NCBI RefSeq assembly: GCF_037975245.1
Contig: NC_092572.1
Span: forward strand, 23,294,489 to 23,358,488
Direction: 5' to 3'
Origin: Apostichopus japonicus
Lineage: Eukaryota > Echinodermata > Holothuroidea > Aspidochirotida > Stichopodidae
Length of the DNA: 64,000 nucleotides
Positions 60,243-64,000 of the stretch are shown here, piece by piece. The notes beneath the pieces are model-generated. The model did not search any database, was not told the DNA's origin, and worked only from the letters and a program-made list of their open reading frames with translations. The position numbers were made by a program, and so were the translations under genes. Position 1 is the stretch's first letter. Each line of letters starts with the position of its first letter.

Positions 60243-63200
60243 CACTTTTTTGTAGCGGGCGTCAGAGGACCCAGAAAGTAGGCCCAGCGGTAAAACAAAA
60301 TGCGAAGTTGACATACCTTTTTGGCTTTGTAGCGGGCGTCAGAGCGCTTAGAAAATAGGCCAGCGGGGAAACCAAATACGAATTTAACAGGCCTTTTTGG
60401 CAAAGAAATTGTTGTTGTAACGGCATACCATGGGGTGTTTTCTAAAAGAGGAGGACACCCTCTACCACCCCTCTTCCGCTTCCCCGGGGGCAACTTTTCG
60501 TAGCGGGCGTCAGAGGACCCAGAAAGTAGGCCCAGCGGGAAAACAAATACGAATTTAACAGGCCATTTTGGCAAACAAATTTGTTGTTGTAACGGCATAC
60601 CATGGGGTGTTTTCGAGTAGAGGGGGACACCCTCTACCACCCCTCTTCCGCTTCCCCGGGGGCAACTCTTCGTAGCCGGCGTCAGAGGACCCAGAAAGTA
60701 GGCCCAACGGGAAAACAAAATGCGAAGTTGACATGCCTTTTGGCAAAGAAATCGTCGTTGTAACGGCATACCATGGGGTGTTTTCGAGTAGAGGGGGACA
60801 CCCTCTACCACCCTTCTTCCGCTTCCCCGGGGGCAACTTTTCGTAGCGGGCGTCAGAGCGCTTAGAAAATTGGCCAGCGGGGAAACCAAATACGAATTTA
60901 AAAGGCCATTTTGGCAAAGAAATCGTCGTTGTAACGGCATACCATGGGGTGTTTTCGAGTAGAGGGGGACACCCTCTACCACCCTTCTTCCGCTTCCCCG
61001 GGGGCAACTCTTCGTAGCGGGCGTCAGAGGACCCAGAAAGTAGGCCCAGGGGGAAACCAAATGCGAAGTTGACATGACTTTTTGGCAAAGAAATCGTCGT
61101 TGTAACGGCATACCATGGGGTGTTTTCGAGTAGAGGGGGACACCCTCTACCACCCCTCTTCCGCTTCCCCGGGGGCAACTTTTCGTAGCGGGCGTCAGAG
61201 GACCCAGAAAGTAGGCCCAGCGGGAAAACAAAATGCGAATTTGACATGCCTTTTTGGCAAAGAAATCGTCGTTGTAACGGCATACCATGGGGTGTTTTCG
61301 AGTAGAGGGGGACACCCTCTACCACCCCTCTTCCGCTTCCCCGGGGGCAACTTTTAGTAGCGGGCGTCAGAGCGCTTAGAAAATTGGCCAGCGGGGAAAC
61401 CAAATACGAATTTAAAAGGCCATTTTGGCAAAGAAATCGTCGTTGTAACGGCATACCATGGGGTGTTTTCGAGTAGAGGGGGACACACTCTACCACCCCT
61501 CTTCCGCTTCCCCGGGGGCAACTCTTCGTAGCGGGCGTCAGAGGACCCAGAAAGTAGGCCCAGCAGGAAAACAAAATGCGAATTTGACATGCCTTTTTGG
61601 CAAAGAAATCGTCGTTGTAACGGCATACCATGGGGTGTTTTCGAGTAGAGGGGGACACCCTCTACCACCCTTCTTCCGCTTCCCCGGGGGCAACTTTTTG
61701 TAGCGGGCGTCAGAGCGCTTAGAAAATTGGCCAGCGGGGAAACCAAATACGAATTTAAAAGGCCATTTTGGCAAAGAAATCGTCGTTGTAACGGCATACC
61801 ATGGGGTGTTTTCGAGTAGAGGGGGACACCCTCTACCACCCCTCTTCCGCTTCCCCGGGGGCAACTCTTCGTAGCGGGCGTCAGAGGACCCAGAAAGTAG
61901 GCCCAGGGGGAAACCAAATGCGAAGTTGACATGACTTTTTGGCAAAGAAATCGTCGTTGTAACGGCATACCATGGGGTGTTTTCGAGTAGAGGGGGACAC
62001 CCTCTACCACCCCTCTTCCGCTTCCCCGGGGGCAACTTTTCGTAGCGGGCGTCAGAGGACCCAGAAAATAGGCCCAGCGGGAAAACAAAATGCGAATTTG
62101 ACATGCCTTTTTGGCAAAGAAATCGTCGTTGTAACGGCATACCATGGGGTGTTTTCGAGTAGAGGGGGACACCCTCTACCACCCCTCTTCCGCTTCCCCG
62201 GGGGCAACTTTTCGTAGCGGGCGTCAGAGGACCCAGAAAGTAGGCAGAGCGGGAAAACAAATACGAATTTAACAGGCCATTTTGGCAAACAAATTGTTGT
62301 TGTAACGGCATACCATGGGGTGTTTTCGAGTAGAGGGGGACACCCTCTACCACCCCTCTTCCGCTTCCCCGGGGGCAACTCTTCGTAGCCGGCGTCAGAG
62401 GACCCAGAAAGTAGGCCCAACGGGAAAACAAAATGCGAAGTTGACATGCCTTTTGGCAAAGAAATCGTCGTTGTAACGGCATACCATGGGGTGTTTTCGA
62501 GTAGAGGGGGACACCCTCTACCACCCTTCTTCCGCTTCCCCGGGGGCAACTTTTCGTAGCGGGCGTCAGAGCGCTTAGAAAATTGGCCAGCGGGGAAACC
62601 AAATACGAATTTAAAAGGCCATTTTGGCAAAGAAATCGTCGTTGTAACGGCATACCATGGGGTGTTTTCGAGTAGAGGGGGACACCCTCTACCACCCTTC
62701 TTCCGCTTCCCCGGGGGCAACTCTTCGTAGCGGGCGTCAGAGGACCCAGAAAGTAGGCCCAGGGGGAAACCAAATGCGAAGTTGACATGACTTTTTGGCA
62801 AAGAAATCGTCGTTGTAACGGCATACCATGGGGTGTTTTCGAGTAGAGGGGGACACCCTCTACCACCCCTCTTCCGCTTCCCCGGGGGCAACTTTTCGTA
62901 GCGGGCGTCAGAGGACCCAGAAAGTAGGCCCAGCGGGAAAACAAAATGCGAATTTGACATGCCTTTTTGGCAAAGAAATCGTCGTTGTAACGGCATACCA
63001 TGGGGTGTTTTCGAGTAGAGGGGGACACCCTCTACCACCCCTCTTCCGCTTCCCCGGGGGCAACTTTTCGTAGCGGGCGTCAGAGCGCTTAGAAAATTGG
63101 CCAGCGGGGAAACCAAATACGAATTTAACAGGCCATTTTGGCAAAGAAATCGTCGTTGTAACGGCATACCATGGGGTGTTTTCGAGTAGAGGGGGACACC

Positions 63201-64000
63201 CTCTACCACCCCTCTTCCGCTTCCCCGGGGGCAACTTTTCGTAGCGGGCGTCAGAGGACCCAGAAAGTAGGCCCAGCGGGAAAACAAAATGCGAATTTGA
63301 CATGCCTTTTTGGCAAAGAAATCGTCGTTGTAACGGCATACCATGGGGTGTTTTCGAGTAGAGGGGGACACCCTCTACCACCCCTCTTCCGCTTCCCCGG
63401 GGGCAACTTTTCGTTGCGGGCGTCAGAGCGCTTAGAAAATTGGCCAGCGGGGAAACCAAATACGAATTTAACAGGCCATTTTGGCAAAGAAATCGTCGTT
63501 GTAACGGCATACCATGGGGTGTTTTCGAGTAGAGGGGGACACCCTCTACCACCCCTCTTCCGCTTCCCCGGGGGCAACTTTTCGTAGCGGGCGTCAGAGG
63601 ACCCAGAAAGTAGGCCCAGCGGGAAAACAAAATGCGAAATTGACATGCCTTTTTGGCAAAGAAATCGTCGTTGTAACGGCATACCATGGGGTGTTTTCGA
63701 GTAGAGGGGGACACCCTCTACCACCCCTCTTCCGCTTCCCCGGGGGCAACTTTTCGTTGCGGGCGTCAGAGCGCTTAGAAAATTGGCCAGCGGGGAAACC
63801 AAATACGAATTTAAAAGGCCATTTTGGCAAAGAAATCGTCGTTGTAACGGCATACCATGGGGTGTTTTCGAGTAGAGGGGGACACACTCTACCACCCCTC
63901 TTCCGCTTCCCCGGGGGCAACTCTTCGTAGCGGGCGTCAGAGGACCCAGAAAGTAGGCCCAGCAGGAAAACAAAATGCGAAATTGACATGACTTTTTGGC
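60243..64000. repeat. Satellite array, about 171-bp monomers with higher-order structure
   Basis: CGGCATACCATGG recurs every 171-172 bp from 60421 (60593, 60764, 60935, 61106, 61278, 61449 and so on), giving about 21 full monomers up to the window end; the array clearly continues beyond it. The first unit is shortened. Two main monomer types alternate: one with CAGAGGACCCAGAAAGTAGG, one with CAGAGCGCTTAGAAAATTGG. Diagnostic variants repeat at about 343, 857 and 1,713 bp, that is 2, 5 and 10 monomers. Each monomer holds a perfect 8-bp-stem hairpin (GTAGAGGG, 5-nt loop, CCCTCTAC) and a CCCCGGGGG run. The array is visibly richer in GC than the rest of the window. Confidence 0.97.

Noticed and set aside
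60236-63973. A tandem-repeat protein family encoded by 57-residue repeats
   Set aside because: The frame is open only because the monomer lacks stops; both strands are open, lengths drift between 171 and 172 bp, and no splice or start context supports a gene. Kept as a low-interest finding only.
60243-64000. CRISPR array
   Set aside because: The whole unit repeats with no unique spacers, and the host is an animal.
60250-64000. CENP-B box in the satellite
   Set aside because: TTCGTAGCGGG resembles the two halves TTCG and CGGG, but the gap between them is 3 bp where the box needs 7.

Overview
The window is nuclear DNA of an animal, most likely a marine invertebrate deuterostome. An echinoderm, possibly a sea cucumber, is my best guess, from gene content and repeat style only. 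The genes are split into many short exons with GT/AG borders, the spacers are AT-rich, and tRNA-derived SINEs, a hAT-type MITE, a LINE fragment and many private minisatellites are present. There is no bacterial operon, phage or CRISPR. I rebuilt the genes by finding conserved peptides in each frame and then checking splice sites and reading phase. All exon joins are in phase, with one doubtful join in the ABC gene.

Layout. (1) 97-16801, minus strand: 21 exons of a sulfonylurea-receptor-like ABCC transporter, from its N-terminus through TMD0, TMD1, NBD1 and the start of TMD2; the rest, including NBD2, lies beyond the left edge. (2) 21058-28227, plus strand: complete PSMC4 (proteasome ATPase Rpt3), 10 exons, 413 codons. 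(3) 31380-44636, minus strand: complete RBBP5 (WD40 subunit of the SET1/MLL complexes), 14 exons, 510 codons. (4) 45681-49567, plus strand: complete ETFB (electron transfer flavoprotein beta), 5 exons, 254 codons, head-to-head with RBBP5 across 1,044 bp. (5) 54552-59899, minus strand: a small coiled-coil gene that best fits DRC12/CCDC153, 6 exons, 201 codons. (6) 60243-64000: a satellite array of about 171-bp monomers with nested higher-order periods, running off the right edge.

The five genes do unrelated jobs (membrane transport or channel regulation, protein degradation, chromatin methylation, mitochondrial electron transfer, ciliary structure), so no common pathway is implied. The only arrangement that suggests shared control is the RBBP5/ETFB divergent pair.

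The most interesting signals are: pieces of exons (ABC exon 16, the 3' end of PSMC4 exon 2, the 3' end of RBBP5 exon 9) recopied into the intron just downstream, in PSMC4 with intact splice sites around a 21-nt in-frame unit; an ABC NBD1 with several catalytic positions substituted; and a 2-mer/5-mer/10-mer satellite that is open on both strands. I did not find a clearly new molecular system.
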